Shown: positions 10,479 to 19,560 of the stretch, piece by piece
Layout: each line of letters opens with the position of its first letter
Position numbering within the stretch: position 1 is the first letter of the stretch
From: Simplicispira suum
GTDB taxonomy: Bacteria; Pseudomonadota; Gammaproteobacteria; Burkholderiales; Burkholderiaceae_C
Direction of reading: 5' to 3'
DNA length: 64,000 nucleotides
Assembly (NCBI RefSeq): GCF_003008595.1
Contig: NZ_CP027669.1
Span: 3,038,001-3,102,000 of the forward strand
Notes under the pieces: generated by a model
What the model saw: the letters and a program-made list of their open reading frames with translations, nothing else
What the model was told of the DNA's origin: nothing
Database searches by the model: none
Position numbers and translations under genes: made by a program

Positions 10479-11148
10479 CTGGCGGACTGACGAACTGCAG
10501 GCGCTCTCCGGTTCGCGGGTGGTTCAGGGCCAGGCGCATGGCGTGCAGCAGCAGGCGCGGCGCGGTGGCCGGGGCGCCGTAGAGGGCGTCGCCAAGAATC
10601 GGGTGGCCGAGCGCCGCCAGGTGCACGCGCAGCTGGTGCGTGCGGCCGGTCAGCGGCGCCAGTTCCAGGCGGGTGGTGTTTGCATCCGTGCTCAGGATGC
10701 GCCACTGGGTCTGGCTGGGCTTGCCATGCTCGGTGTCGATCACGCGCAGCGGGCGGCGCTCCCAGTCGGCAGCAATGGGCAGATCGATCGTCGCCCAGCC
10801 CGCACCATCCTGCACGCCCAGTTCGGTTTGCGGTGCGCCTTGCACCATGGCCTGGTAGCGCTTGTGCACGCGGCGCTCGGCAAAGGCGGTCGACAGCGCG
10901 CGCTGTGCCAGCGGGTTGCGCGCCATCAGCACCAATCCAGAGGTGGCCTGGTCCAGCCGGTGCACGACCAATGCGCCCGGCCAGCGCTGCTCTGCGCGCA
11001 GGCTCAGGCAGTCGCTTTTGTCGGGTCCGCGTCCGGGTACACAGAGCAGGCCCGCAGGCTTGTCGAGCACCAGTAGGTCTTCGTCTTGGTGCAGGAGATA
11101 TACGTCGGAAAAATGCGTGGCCGTATCAGTTTTCATGGTGCGTCGCAT
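10471..11148 (-). CDS. rluA: Pseudouridine synthase RluA (23S rRNA U746 / tRNA U32)
   Basis: The sequence follows Escherichia coli RluA closely: DLLVLDKPAGLLCVPGR, the catalytic VHRLDQATSGLVL, DLPIAADWERRP, TGRTHQLRVHLAALGHPILGD and an end in FVSPPDF. RluA modifies U746 of 23S rRNA and U32 of several tRNAs. The 225 residues match the usual length. A second ATG four codons in is an equally plausible start; neither has a clear ribosome binding site. The stop codon lies within a dispersed repeat. It is a second RluA-family member in the window, distinct from the one near the left end. Confidence 0.9.
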   Translation of the reverse strand: MRRTMKTDTATHFSDVYLLHQDEDLLVLDKPAGLLCVPGRGPDKSDCLSLRAEQRWPGALVVHRLDQATSGLVLMARNPLAQRALSTAFAERRVHKRYQAMVQGAPQTELGVQDGAGWATIDLPIAADWERRPLRVIDTEHGKPSQTQWRILSTDANTTRLELAPLTGRTHQLRVHLAALGHPILGDALYGAPATAPRLLLHAMRLALNHPRTGERLQFVSPPDF

Positions 11149-11229
11149 GGTCCATGGCGGATGGAACTGGCACGCCCGAGGCCAGCAGCCGCCGCGCCGC
11201 GCTGGCGGCGTCGCAGAGGGGTGTCGCCG

Positions 11230-13401
11230 TTACCCATCGCCCCGCACGAGGCGCTGGACCGTGGCGCACAGCTCTTCCACGTCGTTGGGTTTGTGCACCA
11301 GTGCGGCGGCGCCCGCGTCCATTGCGGCTTGCTCGATCTCCTGCGTTACATAGCCCGAAGCCAGCGCCATCGGCAGATCGGGGTGCAGGCGCCGGGCTTC
11401 GCGCAGCAGCTCCAGCCCGGAAAAACCCGGCATGTTGTAGTCGGTGACCAGCAGGTCGACTTCCCACGGCGCCTGGGCCAATGCGGACAGCGCCTCGCGC
11501 GGGTCGGTGAAACCGCTCACCTTGTAGCCGCGTCGCCGCAGCAGCCGCTGCACGAGAAAGACGAGGGCCTGATCGTCGTCCACATACATCACATGGCGTT
11601 CTGGCCCTGCGCTCTCCAGCGCGTCAGCCAGCGGCGATGGACTGCTGGGGGCGAAATCGGCAGGCACGACATGGTCGTCCGCTGCGGGAAAGTAGAGGGT
11701 GAAGCAACTGCCTTTGCCGGGTGTGCTGCCTACGTCCACCGCGCCGCCGTGCGCACGCATGACGCCATGGACCACGGCCAGGCCCAGCCCCGTGCCCTGG
11801 CCCACGGGTTTGGTGGTGAAAAAGGGTTCGAACACGCGGGTGAGGGTGTCAGGATCCATGCCGGGCCCGCTGTCACGCACGGTGACAGACACGTAGCGGC
11901 CTGCGGTCAGGCCCAGGCGTTCGCAGGTGCGTGCATCGGGATGGGCTGCTTGCACCTCCACATCCACCCGCCCGCGCCGGCCCGACATGGCCTGGATCGC
12001 GTTGGTGCACAGGTTGAGCACGGCTTGCTCCACCTGGGTGGCGTCGGCCAGGACGGCAGGCACCGATGCGCTGGCGCGCACCCGCAGCTCGATATCGGGA
12101 GGCAGGGTGACGCGCAGCAGGCGCTCGGTGTCGTGCAAGATCGCTGCCAGGGGAACGGGCGTTCTGCGCGGTGCTTCGTTGCGGCTGAAGGTCAGAATCT
12201 GGCGCACCAGATCGCGCGCACGCCGGCCGGCCTTGGAGATTTCGCGCAGGCTCTCCTGCACTGGAGAATCCGCCGGGCAATCGGCCCGAGCGAGTTCGAC
12301 GTTGCCCAGAATGGCGCCCAGAATGTTGTTGAAATCGTGCGCGATGCCGCCGGCCATGGTGCCCACGGCCTGCATTTTGTGCGACTCGCGCAATTGCAGT
12401 TCGAGCTCGCCGCGGCGCGCTTCGGCGCGCTTGTGCGCGGTGAGGTCGCGGGCAAAAACGGTGGTGGTTCCGCCGTCGGCGAGCTGCTCGAACGAGACGC
12501 TGACCTCTACCGCCAGTTCGCGCCCGCTCGCGGTGCGCGCCGTCATTTCGCCCAGCATGGCCTGCGTGGTCACTTGCGCAAATGCCAGCGCCTGCGCCGC
12601 CTGCGGCAAAAAACGCTCCAGCGGACTGCCCAACGCGTCGCTCTCGGGGCACTGGAACAGCGCCGCCGCCGTGGGGTTGAAGACCGTGATGCGCTGGGTT
12701 CGGTCGACACACACGATGGCATCGAGCGCTGAGTTGATCACGGCTGCGTGCCGTTTTTCGCTGGCATAGAGCTGTTCATTGCGCTGCTGCAGCGCCCAGG
12801 TGCTTTGCTGCAAGGCGCGGCGTTCGGCCAGCAGCGGTCCCTGGTCCACGATGGCACAGAGGTACTGGTATTGCGGTGGGCCGTCGTCCTGCGGTGCTTC
12901 GATGCGCGCAATGTGCAGGTCACCGTTGATCTGTGCGTTGGCTCCGATGTGGAACACCACCTCGGTGGCCTCGGCGTGGCCGCTGCCAGCGGCCAGCGAG
13001 AAGGCATGGCGCACGCGCGGCGTGTGCGCCGCGTCCACAAAAGGCAGGAGCGAGGTTAGTGGCCGGTCTGCTTCGGTGGGTTGAAACGAGCGGTGCGCCA
13101 TAGAGTTGGCTTGAACCACCATGTCGTGCGCGTCAATCACCATCAGCGCCAGCGGCACGCTGGAAAACAGCGCCTCAAAGCGCTCGGACGCGCTCTCTGC
13201 CGCCGCCTGGCTGTAGCGCAACACCTTGTTTTGCGCCTCCAGTTCGACCTGGTAGTTGCGCAAGCGGGCGATCAGTGCGGCCGTGGGGCCGACGGGTCGC
13301 GCAGCTTCGTCACGCCGCTCCTGCTGGGGCCGCGCAGGCGGATCCGTATAGGCGGACGGGTCGGACTTGCGAAGGAGGTAGGACAGGTCGGGTTTGGTCA
13401 T
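11230..13401 (-). CDS. PAS-domain hybrid histidine kinase
   Basis: A 723-residue soluble sensor kinase with no membrane segment. It has a coiled-coil lead around residue 50 (LIARLRNYQVELEAQNKVLR), a PAS domain at about 75-200, a second PAS at about 220-340, then the HisKA segment with the phosphorylated His in GGIAHDFNNILGAILGN. The HATPase domain has N-box LCTNAIQAM, DSGPGMDPDT and GTGLGLAVVHGVMRAHGG. The C-terminal receiver has its phospho-accepting Asp in LLVTDYNMPG and the Lys in VHKPND. The layout is that of ntrB-like HDFNN kinases with a fused receiver. The open frame extends 33 codons further upstream; MTKPDLSYLLRKSD was chosen as the more protein-like start. Its signal and output partner are unknown. 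Confidence 0.88.
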   Translation of the reverse strand: MTKPDLSYLLRKSDPSAYTDPPARPQQERRDEAARPVGPTAALIARLRNYQVELEAQNKVLRYSQAAAESASERFEALFSSVPLALMVIDAHDMVVQANSMAHRSFQPTEADRPLTSLLPFVDAAHTPRVRHAFSLAAGSGHAEATEVVFHIGANAQINGDLHIARIEAPQDDGPPQYQYLCAIVDQGPLLAERRALQQSTWALQQRNEQLYASEKRHAAVINSALDAIVCVDRTQRITVFNPTAAALFQCPESDALGSPLERFLPQAAQALAFAQVTTQAMLGEMTARTASGRELAVEVSVSFEQLADGGTTTVFARDLTAHKRAEARRGELELQLRESHKMQAVGTMAGGIAHDFNNILGAILGNVELARADCPADSPVQESLREISKAGRRARDLVRQILTFSRNEAPRRTPVPLAAILHDTERLLRVTLPPDIELRVRASASVPAVLADATQVEQAVLNLCTNAIQAMSGRRGRVDVEVQAAHPDARTCERLGLTAGRYVSVTVRDSGPGMDPDTLTRVFEPFFTTKPVGQGTGLGLAVVHGVMRAHGGAVDVGSTPGKGSCFTLYFPAADDHVVPADFAPSSPSPLADALESAGPERHVMYVDDDQALVFLVQRLLRRRGYKVSGFTDPREALSALAQAPWEVDLLVTDYNMPGFSGLELLREARRLHPDLPMALASGYVTQEIEQAAMDAGAAALVHKPNDVEELCATVQRLVRGDG

Positions 13402-13676
13402 GGGGCAGAGCCCGTGGCGCACTTTCCCGCCAGCGTGGCGGGCATCCGTACCAGTGTACGCGCGCCGGAGCTTGCCCTGGTTGCCGTACCCGGTGCGCAT
13501 TAACCAAGGTTAACGCGCTTCGGCGGCGGCGGCGCAACACTGTGGCTTCGGCTCTTGAGAAGCCGTTGTCCATGGAGAGATTGCCGCATGACCTGTCTAC
13601 GCCGCCAGAAGCCACTGGCCTTGTTTTTTTTCCTGATGGTCCAAAGGAATAGGCGCACGCTATCCAGGAGCTTGTC

Positions 13677-14945
13677 GTGAGCAGAGCGCACGTACCTGCC
13701 CCTGCGGCACAAGCGCTTGCTCCCCTGCCCAGGCGAGCGTTCCTGGGCACTGCCATCGCCTGGGGCGCCGGCTCCGTGGCGGCCAGTGCCCGTGGTGGCG
13801 AACCGCTCGCAGCCCGGCTCCCCGATGCCATGACGACGCCCGGTGGCGCAGATTTGCCGTATGGCCAGCCGTCGGTGCAAGAGCGCAAGGTCGTGCGGCA
13901 TGAGCACCAGGATGCCGGATTTTCCGTCTGGCGCTCGCCCCTGGAAAACCAGCGCGGCATCATCACGCCGAGCGGGCTGCATTTCGCTGTGCACCATAGC
14001 GGCGTTCCGGACATCGCAGAGTCAGGGCATGCGCTGATGATTCATGGCCTGGTCACCCAAGCTTTGCGTTTCGACCTGGAACGCTTGAAGCGCTACCCCA
14101 TGGTCAGCCGCATCCATTTTCTGGAGTGTGCCGGCAACTCGGCGGCCAATGCGCTGTCGCCCTTCGCGCTCAACCAGACCTTGGGCGAGTTGGCGGGCGA
14201 AGTGTCTTGCTCGGAATGGACCGGAGTGCCGCTGTCGTACCTTCTGCAGGAGGCCGGCGTGAAAGACAGCGCGCGCTGGGTGGTGGCCGAAGGTGCAGAC
14301 GCTGCATCGCACACCCGCAGCCTGCCACTTGACGCGCTGCTGAAGGACGCGATGGTGGCGCTGTACCAGAACGGCGAGCGCCTGCGGCCGTCACAAGGCT
14401 ACCCGATGCGGCTGTTCATGCCGGGGTGGGAAGGCAACGTGAATGTGAAGTGGCTGCACCGGCTGGAAGTGACCGATGCGCCCGCCTACTCCAAGGATGA
14501 ATCGGGCCTGTACACCCAGGCGCTGGCTGATGGGCGCATCGAGCGCTTTGCTTTCCCTATGGATGTGAAGTCCGTCATCACGCACCCTTCCGGTCTGCAG
14601 ACCTTGCCCGACCCCAAAGGTTTTTTCGAAATTGCCGGGCTGGCCTGGTCGGGCCATGGCCGCATTGCGCGGGTGGATGTTTCTGTGGATGGCGGCGCCT
14701 CTTGGGTGACTGCAAAGTTGCACGATCCGGTGCTGGACCGTGCTTTCACTCGCTTCACGCTGCCGTGGCGGTGGCAAGGGCGCAAGGCCACGCTGATGAG
14801 CCGTGCCACCGATGAACACGGGCGCGTGCAGCCGCTGCGCAGCGAATGGAAGCGGCGCTATGCCATGCATTCCTTCAACCACTACAACGCCGTCCAGTCT
14901 TGGCGCGTGGGTACCGATGGCCGTGTGGAGAACGCGTATGTTTAA
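13677..14945 (+). CDS. soxC: Sulfite dehydrogenase molybdopterin subunit (SoxC/SorA-like)
   Basis: A 422-residue molybdenum enzyme of the sulfite oxidase family. Arg19-Arg20 in LPRRAFLGTAIAWG form a twin-arginine signal, so the folded protein is exported to the periplasm. The molybdenum-ligating Cys is Cys151 in HFLECAGNS, and EGADAASHTRSLPL, GYPMRLFMPGWEGNVNVKWL and SVDGGASWVTAKL are typical SoxC segments. It oxidises sulfite, or with SoxD the sulfane sulfur of SoxY, passing electrons to cytochrome c. Translation starts at a GTG. The cytochrome gene overlaps its last eight bases, showing tight coupling. No soxXYZAB genes are nearby, so a free-standing sulfite dehydrogenase is the more likely job. 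Confidence 0.88.
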   Translation: MSRAHVPAPAAQALAPLPRRAFLGTAIAWGAGSVAASARGGEPLAARLPDAMTTPGGADLPYGQPSVQERKVVRHEHQDAGFSVWRSPLENQRGIITPSGLHFAVHHSGVPDIAESGHALMIHGLVTQALRFDLERLKRYPMVSRIHFLECAGNSAANALSPFALNQTLGELAGEVSCSEWTGVPLSYLLQEAGVKDSARWVVAEGADAASHTRSLPLDALLKDAMVALYQNGERLRPSQGYPMRLFMPGWEGNVNVKWLHRLEVTDAPAYSKDESGLYTQALADGRIERFAFPMDVKSVITHPSGLQTLPDPKGFFEIAGLAWSGHGRIARVDVSVDGGASWVTAKLHDPVLDRAFTRFTLPWRWQGRKATLMSRATDEHGRVQPLRSEWKRRYAMHSFNHYNAVQSWRVGTDGRVENAYV

Positions 14946-15516
14946 GTGGCTGCTGCGCGTCCTGCGAGCCCTATGTCTCGGCGCTTTGCTGGGTTTCAGT
15001 GCGCTGCATGCCCAGACGGCAGCCGAAATCGGGTTGGGACTAGCGCTGGAGAGCGCGGAGATTGCACGCTATTCCATCACCGTTTTTCCAGATGGCCGCA
15101 ACCTCCCGCCGGGGCAGGGCAGCGTACTGCAGGGCGCTCAGCTCTATCAGGAAAAATGTGCGGTCTGCCATGGGGCCAAGGGCATCGAAGGGCCAGCGGC
15201 GCGCTTGGTCGGATCTGGCGGATTTTTCAGTTGGCGCGACCCGCTGCGTCCGCTGCGGATTGCCAAATACCCATTGCTCGTGCTTTCCGTGGGGGCCAGC
15301 TGGCCGTACGCCACGACGCTGTTCGATTACATTCGCCGCGCCATGCCCCGCCAGGCCCCCAAAACCTTGAGCGACGACGAGGTCTATGCCTTGACGGCCT
15401 ATCTGTTGCAGCGCAATGGTCTGGTGGACGCCGACGCGGTCATGGACCAGCAATTGCTCCCGCAGGTGGTCATGCCAGGTTTGGCCAGAACGGTGAATGC
15501 CTGGCCGCCATCTTGA
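14938..15516 (+). CDS. soxD: Monohaem cytochrome c subunit of sulfite dehydrogenase (SoxD/SorB-like)
   Basis: The protein has an N-terminal signal peptide (LLRVLRALCLGALLGFSALHAQ) and one haem c site, CAVCHG with Cys74, Cys77 and His78. The downstream PMVP-like ligand region is represented by AMPRQAPKTLSDDEVYALTAYLL, the standard end of a class I cytochrome c. At 192 residues with one haem it is half the length of the dihaem SoxD of Paracoccus and closer to SorB-type partners. The ATG lies inside the last codons of soxC, so the two are translated together, as expected for an enzyme and its electron acceptor. Confidence 0.88.
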   Translation: MFKWLLRVLRALCLGALLGFSALHAQTAAEIGLGLALESAEIARYSITVFPDGRNLPPGQGSVLQGAQLYQEKCAVCHGAKGIEGPAARLVGSGGFFSWRDPLRPLRIAKYPLLVLSVGASWPYATTLFDYIRRAMPRQAPKTLSDDEVYALTAYLLQRNGLVDADAVMDQQLLPQVVMPGLARTVNAWPPS

Positions 15517-15522
15517 CGCCCG

Positions 15523-16128
15523 TCAGCCGCGCCGCGTCGGGGTCATGCCCAGCCGTGCACGCATGCGCGACAGCGACACGTGCGAGATGCCCAGGTAGCT
15601 TGCCACCTGGTGCATGGGGAGCCGCGCAGCCAGTTCGCCGTCCGTCTGCAAAAACCTTTGGTAGCGTTCTTCGGGAGACAAGGTCAGCAACTGGGCCTCG
15701 CGCCGTGACTGCTGGGTGAAGAGGTAGCCGAGCGCGTCGTCCAGCAAAGTCTGCGTCTGTGGAAACTGCCGCTGCCAGTCGTGCAAAGCCGCGTAGGGCA
15801 ACTCGACCACCCGCGTCGTTTCCACGGCTTCGATGGTGCAGGGGCTGGGCAGAGACAGTGGTGGCATGGCGCCTGCGACCCAGCTGCCTGCCAAGTGGAA
15901 GGACCGGTTGCGCTCCACCCCTGCTTCGCTCAGGTAGTAAAAGCGCACCAATCCGCTTTCAAGCAGCCAGCAGCGGTCGCTGGCGTCCGCCTGGCGCAGC
16001 AGCACGGCACCAGCGTCGAAGCTGCGCCTTGGCAGCGCTTGCCACAGCGCTGCCAAGGCGGGCTGGGACTGCACCAGTGTCTGCAGCGTGGCCGGCTGGC
16101 AGGCCAGGCACGAACTGCCGGCGGTCAT
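15523..16128 (-). CDS. Crp/Fnr family transcriptional regulator
   Basis: Residues about 25-110 form a cyclic-nucleotide-type beta barrel (DAGAVLLRQADASDRCWLLESGLVRFYYLSEAGVERNRSF) and residues 155-195 a helix-turn-helix (MHQVASYLGISHVSLSRMRARLG). There is no FNR-type cysteine cluster: Cys7 and Cys10 near the N-terminus (SSCLACQPA) are only a pair. The effector is unknown. The ATG lies nine bases after the gcvP stop on the same strand, so it may ride on the glycine cleavage transcript, and it converges on soxD. The sulfite dehydrogenase genes are another possible target. Confidence 0.85.
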   Translation of the reverse strand: MTAGSSCLACQPATLQTLVQSQPALAALWQALPRRSFDAGAVLLRQADASDRCWLLESGLVRFYYLSEAGVERNRSFHLAGSWVAGAMPPLSLPSPCTIEAVETTRVVELPYAALHDWQRQFPQTQTLLDDALGYLFTQQSRREAQLLTLSPEERYQRFLQTDGELAARLPMHQVASYLGISHVSLSRMRARLGMTPTRRG

Positions 16129-16137
16129 GGCAAGTGC

Positions 16138-19020
16138 TTACTCGACAGAACCGACAGGAAGGCAACTGCAGAACAGGTTGCGGTCGCCGTAGACGTTGTC
16201 CACCCGGCCCACGCTCGCCCAGTACTTGTTGCTGCGCAAAGCGGCCACAGGGTAAGCAGCCAGCTCGCGGGGATAGGGGTGCGTCCAATCCTGCGCGACC
16301 AGGCTGTGGGCTGTGTGCGGGGCATTTTTCAGGGGGTTGTCGTCCCGGGGCCAGGCGCCGGATTCGATCTGGCGGATCTCTTGACGGATGGCGATCATCG
16401 CGTCGATGAAGCGGTCAAGCTCGAACAGGCTTTCGCTCTCGGTCGGCTCCACCATCAGCGTGTTGGGTACCGGGAAGGACAGCGTGGGGGCATGAAAACC
16501 GTAGTCGATCAGGCGCTTGGCGACGTCTTCGGCCATCACGCCGCTGGTGTCCTTCAAGCTGCGCAGATCCAGAATGCACTCGTGCGCCACATGGCCGTTG
16601 CCGCTCGCGTACAGCGTGGGGTAATGGGGCTTGAGCCGCGCGCTGATGTAATTGGCCGAGAGGATGGCCACTTCGGTCGCGGCCTGCAGACCGGCAGCGC
16701 CCATCATACGGATGTACATCCAGGAGATGGGCAGCACGGCGGCATTGCCCAGCGGAGCAGCACTGACTGCGCCAACACCGCCTGCCACACCACCCGTGGC
16801 ATGGCCGGGAAGGTACGGTACCAAGTCTTCCACCACACACACGGGGCCAACGCCCGGCCCACCGCCGCCGTGCGGAATGCAGAAGGTTTTGTGCAGGTTC
16901 AGGTGGCTGACGTCGCCGCCAAACTCGCCCGGCGCGGCCACGCCCACCAGGGCGTTGAGGTTGGCGCCATCGACATACACGCGGCCACCATGCTGGTGCA
17001 CCAGGGCGCAGAGCTCTTTCACCTGTGTCTCGAATACGCCGTGCGTGCTGGGGTAGGTGATCATCATGCAGGCCAGGCGCTCGCTGTACTGCTCGCATTT
17101 GGCGCGCAAATCTGCCATGTCGACATTGCCTTGCGCATCGCAGGCGGTGACCACCACCTGCATGCCCACCATTTGGGCGCTGGCCGGGTTGGTGCCATGT
17201 GCGCTGCTGGGAATCAGGCAGACGGTGCGCTCGGTGTGGCCTTGCGCTGCATGCCAGGCCTTGATGGCCAGCAGGCCCGCGTACTCGCCTTGCGAGCCGG
17301 CGTTGGGCTGCAGGCTCACGCCCGCGTAGCCGGTGACTTGGCACAGCCAGGCGCGCAGTTGCTCGTCGAGCAGGCGGTAGCCGGCCAACTGGTCGGCGGG
17401 CGCGAAAGGATGCATGTGGGCGAACTCCGGCCAGGTGATGGGCATCATCTCGCTGGTGGCGTTGAGCTTCATGGTGCAAGAGCCCAGCGGAATCATGCTG
17501 CGGTCCAGCGCCAGGTCCTTGTCCGAGAGCTGGCGGATGTAGCGCAGCATCGCGGTCTCGGAGTGGTGCGTGTTGAACACCGGGTGCGTGAGGAAGGCGC
17601 TGGTGCGGCGCAGTTCGGAAGGGATCAGCAGATCCACTCCGCCCTCAAACGCTTCAAACGACGGCAGCGCCTGACCGTCCTTGGCGAAAATCTTCCAGAG
17701 CAATTCAATGTCGGCGCGCGTGGTGGTCTCGTCGAGCGAAATGCACAGCCAATTTTCAAAGTAAATTCGCAGGTTAGCGCCCATGGATACTGCGCGAGCA
17801 GCTATCGCTTTGGTAGCGCCATCGGTCTTGAGCGATACGGTGTCGAACGTGGCCTGCGCGCGCACTGGCGCGCCAAGCTGCTCCAGGCCCTTGGCAAGAA
17901 TCGCGGTATAGCTCGCTACCCGCTGCGCAATGCGCGTCAATCCCTGAGGCCCGTGATAGACCGCATACATGCTGGCCACCACCGCCGGCAATACCTGGGC
18001 GGTGCAGATGTTGGAGGTGGCCTTTTCGCGCCGGATGTGCTGCTCGCGCGTTTGCAGCGCCAGGCGGTAGGCCGGGGCGCCATGCACGTCCACGCTCACA
18101 CCCACCAGGCGCCCGGGCAGGGAGCGCTTGTAGTCGTCCCGGCAGGCCATGAAGGCAGCGTGCGGGCCGCCCGCGCCCATGGGCATGCCGAAGCGCTGGG
18201 TCGTGCCGACGACGATATCTGCGCCCCATTCGCCTGGTGGGGCGATCAGCGTAAGGGCCAGCAGGTCGGCGGCGACGATGAAGGCAGCCTGTTTGGCGTG
18301 CACTTTTTCGACATCGGCGGCAAGTTCGTCGATGCGGCCGCTGGTGGCGGGGTACTGCGCCAGCACGGCGAAATACTCGCCACCGAGTGCGGCGTTCCAT
18401 TCATCGAGCGAATTGGCCAGCACCACTTCGATGTCCATGGGCGCGGCGCGCGTCTGGATCACTTCGATGGTTTGCGGATGCGCGTCGCCGGCCACCACAA
18501 AGCGCATGCTTTTCGATTTGACCGAGCGACGAGCCAGCGTCATGGCCTCGGCCGCTGCCGTGGCTTCGTCGAGCATGGACGCATTGGCCACCGGCATGCC
18601 CGTCAGGTCGCAGACCATGGTCTGGAAATTGATCAGCGCCTCCATGCGCCCCTGCGAAATCTCGGCCTGATAGGGCGTGTACGCGGTGTACCAGGCGGGG
18701 TTCTCCAGCACGTTGCGCAGAATGACGCCGGGGGTGTGCGTGCCGTAGTAACCCTGGCCGATGAAGCTGCGCAGCACCTGGTTTTTTCCGGCGATGGCCT
18801 TGAGCTCGGCCAGCGCGTCGGCTTCGGTGCAGGCGGGTGGCAAATCCATGACCGAGCGGCGCGCGATGGAGCGCGGCACGATGGAGTCGATGAGCGCCCG
18901 GCGCGACGCCTCGCCAATGGCCGAGAGCATCAGCGCCTCGTCCTCGGCATCAATGCCGATATGGCGGGGCAGGAATTCGTCCGCGTTTTCAAGTGCGCGC
19001 AGGGCAGGGGTGGAGGTCAT
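16138..19020 (-). CDS. gcvP: Glycine dehydrogenase (decarboxylating), P protein
   Basis: GcvP decarboxylates glycine and hands the methylamine group to lipoylated GcvH. The 960-residue length is normal for the single-chain enzyme. The PLP lysine is Lys711 in [16 protein letters not shown], with [24 protein letters not shown] and the N-terminal [15 protein letters not shown] also present. It is the last gcv gene in the order gcvT-gcvH-gcvP and is separated from gcvH by a terminator-like hairpin. An odd feature is that residues about 402-423 ([20 protein letters not shown] and neighbours) are read from DNA resembling the dispersed palindromic repeat. The frame is intact there and the protein continues normally into [15 protein letters not shown]. 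Confidence 0.96.
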   Translation of the reverse strand: MTSTPALRALENADEFLPRHIGIDAEDEALMLSAIGEASRRALIDSIVPRSIARRSVMDLPPACTEADALAELKAIAGKNQVLRSFIGQGYYGTHTPGVILRNVLENPAWYTAYTPYQAEISQGRMEALINFQTMVCDLTGMPVANASMLDEATAAAEAMTLARRSVKSKSMRFVVAGDAHPQTIEVIQTRAAPMDIEVVLANSLDEWNAALGGEYFAVLAQYPATSGRIDELAADVEKVHAKQAAFIVAADLLALTLIAPPGEWGADIVVGTTQRFGMPMGAGGPHAAFMACRDDYKRSLPGRLVGVSVDVHGAPAYRLALQTREQHIRREKATSNICTAQVLPAVVASMYAVYHGPQGLTRIAQRVASYTAILAKGLEQLGAPVRAQATFDTVSLKTDGATKAIAARAVSMGANLRIYFENWLCISLDETTTRADIELLWKIFAKDGQALPSFEAFEGGVDLLIPSELRRTSAFLTHPVFNTHHSETAMLRYIRQLSDKDLALDRSMIPLGSCTMKLNATSEMMPITWPEFAHMHPFAPADQLAGYRLLDEQLRAWLCQVTGYAGVSLQPNAGSQGEYAGLLAIKAWHAAQGHTERTVCLIPSSAHGTNPASAQMVGMQVVVTACDAQGNVDMADLRAKCEQYSERLACMMITYPSTHGVFETQVKELCALVHQHGGRVYVDGANLNALVGVAAPGEFGGDVSHLNLHKTFCIPHGGGGPGVGPVCVVEDLVPYLPGHATGGVAGGVGAVSAAPLGNAAVLPISWMYIRMMGAAGLQAATEVAILSANYISARLKPHYPTLYASGNGHVAHECILDLRSLKDTSGVMAEDVAKRLIDYGFHAPTLSFPVPNTLMVEPTESESLFELDRFIDAMIAIRQEIRQIESGAWPRDDNPLKNAPHTAHSLVAQDWTHPYPRELAAYPVAALRSNKYWASVGRVDNVYGDRNLFCSCLPVGSVE
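17753..17816 (+). repeat. Diverged repeat copy inside gcvP
   Basis: In plus orientation the DNA reads TTCAAAGTAAATTCGC, then GTTAGCGCCCATGGATACTG and AGCAGCTATCGCTTTGGTAG. Against copy 7 the 42 bases from TAGCGC onward align without gaps with about 29 identities, and the flank before it aligns with a single gap. The unit lies wholly in gcvP coding sequence and is translated antisense to its own orientation. The similarity is modest, so codon-constrained coincidence is possible. Confidence 0.4.
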
Positions 19021-19032
19021 CGGCGTAGGCAG

Positions 19033-19072
19033 AAAAAGAGCTTTCGCCCGCGCGGAGGGCGCCGGCGAAAGC
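19033..19072 (-). terminator. Terminator-like hairpin between gcvH and gcvP
   Basis: On the minus strand a 9-bp stem GCTTTCGCC / GGCGAAAGC is followed by TCTTTTT. It sits in the 76-base gap between gcvH and gcvP, so it would reduce transcription of gcvP relative to gcvTH, acting as an intra-operon attenuator rather than an operon end. Confidence 0.65.
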
Positions 19073-19096
19073 GGGGAGGGGAAAGTCAGGAATCGC

Positions 19097-19471
19097 TCAG
19101 GCGCCCTTGGCGAACTCGGCGTAGCCGGGCTCGTCCATCAGCGCGTCAAACTGCGTCATGTCGCTTGCACGCACGCGGAAGAACCAGCCTGTGCCCAATG
19201 GGTCGGTGTTGGCCAGCGAGGGATCAGCGCGCAGCGCTTCGTTCACCTCCACCACTTCGCCGGACACGGGCATGTACACATCGGCAGCCGCTTTGACCGA
19301 CTCAACGACCCCTGCCACCTCGCCTTGGGCAAAAGTTGCGCCCACTTCGGGCAAATCGACGAACACCACATCGCCCAGCGCATCCTGCGCGTGCAAGGTG
19401 ATGCCCACCGTGGCGGCTTCGTGGTTGCTGATGTCTACCCATTCGTGGTCGCGCGAGTACTTAACGGTCAT
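19097..19471 (-). CDS. gcvH: Glycine cleavage system H protein
   Basis: GcvH carries the lipoyl arm that shuttles the aminomethyl group between GcvP, GcvT and lipoamide dehydrogenase. The lipoylated residue is Lys60 in [15 protein letters not shown]. The opening YSRDHEWV and the [22 protein letters not shown] region are standard. At 124 residues the length is normal. It lies 89 bases downstream of gcvT and upstream of gcvP on the same strand, and shares the riboswitch control of the operon. Confidence 0.96.
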   Translation of the reverse strand: MTVKYSRDHEWVDISNHEAATVGITLHAQDALGDVVFVDLPEVGATFAQGEVAGVVESVKAAADVYMPVSGEVVEVNEALRADPSLANTDPLGTGWFFRVRASDMTQFDALMDEPGYAEFAKGA

Positions 19472-19560
19472 GAGAATGCTCCAGAAAAAAGCTTTGAAAA
19501 AGTGGACTGGCCACTGTAACGGGCGGTGTGAAAGGGGGCAATGCGGGAGTCCGCGACGGC

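Noticed and set aside
13502..13676. Short open frames before soxC, including MERLPHDLSTPP
   Set aside because: Too short, no family resemblance, no ribosome binding site, and no continuation into soxC; treated as leader.
15781..19296. A 1171-codon open frame on the plus strand across gcvP and gcvH
   Set aside because: It is a mirror of high-GC codon use in gcvP; the translation is low-complexity His/Gly/Ala/Gln text without domains, while the minus strand encodes a perfect GcvP.
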